A stretch of DNA of 7,642 nt from an uncultured Solirubrobacteraceae bacterium (GTDB lineage: Bacteria; Actinomycetota; Thermoleophilia; Solirubrobacterales; Solirubrobacteraceae): the NCBI GenBank assembly GCA_955652215.1, contig CATPAX010000096.1, forward strand, positions 1 through 7,642, in the 5' to 3' direction. The position numbers and the translations under genes are program-made. Below, one piece after another: positions 6,406-7,642 of this stretch; position 1 is the first letter of the stretch; every line of letters begins with the position of its first letter. The notes below the pieces were generated by a model. That model ran no database searches and was not told where the DNA came from. It was given only the letters and a program-made list of their open reading frames with translations.

Positions 6406-6411
6406 CACCTC
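6406..6411 (-). promoter_or_regulatory. Possible ribosome binding site for an alternative start at 6397
   Basis: On the minus strand GAGGTG precedes the in-frame GTG at 6397 by 8 nt, a good arrangement. That GTG lies inside the stem of the 6345-6401 hairpin. If it is used, the folded RNA would hide the start codon; if not, this is a chance match. It is reported because it is the only evidence favouring the longer form of the uncharacterised protein. Confidence 0.3.
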
Positions 6412-6441
6412 ACTTGAGCCCCACCGCCTGCCGAGTGAGCG

Positions 6442-7642
6442 TTAGAAGGCGCCGCGCCGGCTGAGCACCGCGGGGATGGTCCTGAGCAGGATTGTGAGGT
6501 CCAGGAGGACCGACCACCGCTCCAGATAGAGGAAGTCGAGGCGGACGAGGTCGTCGAAGTCGAGCTCGGCTCGGCCGGAGACCTGCCACAGGCCGGTGAT
6601 CCCGGGGAGGACGAGGTAGCGCTTCTTGTGCCACTGCTCGAGCCGGTCGAAGTCGCGCATCGGCAGCGGTCGAGGCCCGACGAGCGACATGTCGCCGCGC
6701 ACGACGTTCACCAGCTGCGGCAGCTCATCGAGGGAGAAGCGCCGCAGCAAGCGACCCACTCGCGTCAGGCGGGGGTCCTGGCGGATCTTGAACAGAGCTC
6801 CCGACAGCTCGTTCAGCGACTCGAGCTCGGTCTGGATCTGATCTGCGTGCTCGCGCATCGTCCGGAACTTGAAGCAGTAGAACGGCTTGCTGGCCATTCC
6901 CGGCCGGACCGAGCGGTAGATGATCGGACCGGGCGAGCTCAGCTTCACCGCGATCGCGATCACCAGCAGGATCGGTGAGAAGAGGACCAGCAGGATCGTT
7001 GAGATCACGAGATCGAAGGTCCGCTTGATCGCGAAGTCGACGCCCTGAAACACGGGTGGCCTCAGCGTGAACAGCGGCACGGACTGACCGGGAACGAACT
7101 CGGCCCGGTCCATCAGGATCTCCATCGTCGTCGGGGCGACATGAACCGTGACGCCCCGCTGGTGGCACAGATCCACTAGCTCGACCGCGTCGTCCTGAGG
7201 GAAGTCAGGGTCGGCGATGATCACTTCCTGGATGCGCTCTGACTCCAGCAGCTGAGGCACCTGCGCGAGCTCGCCCAGAAGGCGCAGACCGTTCTGCGGC
7301 ATCGGGTGCAGCGAAACGCATCCGATGATCTCGACGGGGGTCCTGGCTCGCCCGGAAAGCGCCTGAGCGACGTCCTCGAGGTGCTTGCCAGACCCAACCA
7401 GCAGGGCTCGACGCCTGTAGCCCGCTCTTTCCAGCAGCCACCCCGTGACGCGGACATGAAGCTCGCGCAGCCCAGTGATGTAGGCGATCCCGAACACGGC
7501 AGACCCGTAGAAGACGAAGTAGCTGTTGAAGTGCTCGCCGCTGGCTAGCGCGAACACAAGCGCGATCACGGTCGCTTGGAGCAAGGCCGTTGTGATGCGA
7601 GTGAAGCCTTGCCTGCGAGCGCGCTCGCGGTACAGATCGACG
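6442..7642 (-). CDS. Polyprenyl glycosylphosphotransferase (undecaprenyl-phosphate sugar-1-phosphate transferase), N-terminus cut by the window edge
   Basis: Membrane enzyme that transfers a sugar-1-phosphate from a nucleotide sugar to undecaprenyl phosphate, the first step in assembling an exopolysaccharide or other surface glycan. The frame is open to the right edge, giving 399 visible residues; full members have about 460-500, so part of the N-terminal membrane region is missing. Visible order: a basic stretch (DLYRERARR), two membrane helices (about 20-36, 40-57), a Rossmann-like CoA_binding_3 region beginning LLVGSGKH (about 80), then the Bac_transf catalytic domain from KRTFDL (about 206). 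The latter has the membrane-dipping helix with its Ser-Pro break (FSPILL, near 222), KFRTM (near 258), the catalytic Asp-Glu pair in SLDELPQ (about 303-309), RGDMSLVGPRP and PGITGLWQVSGR (about 346-357). All key motifs are intact. The sugar cannot be told from sequence. Confidence 0.95.
   Translation of the reverse strand, partial: VDLYRERARRQGFTRITTALLQATVIALVFALASGEHFNSYFVFYGSAVFGIAYITGLRELHVRVTGWLLERAGYRRRALLVGSGKHLEDVAQALSGRARTPVEIIGCVSLHPMPQNGLRLLGELAQVPQLLESERIQEVIIADPDFPQDDAVELVDLCHQRGVTVHVAPTTMEILMDRAEFVPGQSVPLFTLRPPVFQGVDFAIKRTFDLVISTILLVLFSPILLVIAIAVKLSSPGPIIYRSVRPGMASKPFYCFKFRTMREHADQIQTELESLNELSGALFKIRQDPRLTRVGRLLRRFSLDELPQLVNVVRGDMSLVGPRPLPMRDFDRLEQWHKKRYLVLPGITGLWQVSGRAELDFDDLVRLDFLYLERWSVLLDLTILLRTIPAVLSRRGAF

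Noticed and set aside
5720..7642. Idea that the sugar transferase and unknown protein form a new system with the transporter
   Set aside because: They are on the opposite strand, converge on the operon, and share no functional motif with it. Adjacency alone does not support a joint system.

Overview
The window is visibly GC-rich, with G or C at most third codon positions, GTG starts, strong Shine-Dalgarno sites and a Gly/Ser-rich lipoprotein linker. This suggests a high-GC actinobacterium. The style of the solute-binding protein (short lipobox signal, poly-Ser linker, a paired-Cys segment before a GW..DF.DP motif) fits the Thermoleophilia/Solirubrobacterales best, but that is an inference from recalled sequence style and was not tested by a search. 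It looks like ordinary chromosome: no tRNA, rRNA, transposase, integrase, CRISPR or phage gene is visible, and no stretch longer than 300 bases lacks a gene.

Positions 1-5738 (+ strand) hold a nearly complete peptide/nickel-type (Dpp/Opp) ABC importer operon in the order C-A-B-D-F. It consists of the C-terminal two thirds of a DppC-like permease (cut by the window edge), a lipoprotein solute-binding protein, a DppB-like permease, and two ATPases, DppD-like and DppF-like. The lipoprotein would capture a peptide or similar small solute outside the membrane. The B and C permeases form the channel, and the D and F ATPases drive transport from the cytoplasmic side. The spacing is tight (61, 73 and 22 nt, then a 4-nt GTGA overlap), so one transcript is likely. 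The binding-protein cistron is bracketed by stable hairpins at 597-617 and 2486-2529. The downstream one has an alternative partner that covers part of the dppB ribosome binding site, which may help set a high ratio of binding protein to permease.

Positions 5720-7642 (- strand) hold two genes read toward the transporter. The first in transcription order is a membrane sugar-1-phosphate transferase (polyprenyl glycosylphosphotransferase; N-terminus cut by the right edge). It is followed by a soluble acidic protein of about 203 residues that I do not recognise. Between them lies a long, nearly perfect inverted repeat (6345-6401), probably a U-tract-less terminator or a translational control structure. 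The unknown gene overlaps the 3' end of dppF tail-to-tail by 19 bp, with no convincing terminator in between.

I see no wholly new multi-gene system here. The points most worth checking are the alternative hairpins at the dppA-dppB junction, the 6345-6401 palindrome with its embedded possible start codon, the Cys-to-His change in DppD's C-terminal cysteine cluster, and the unassigned 203-residue protein.
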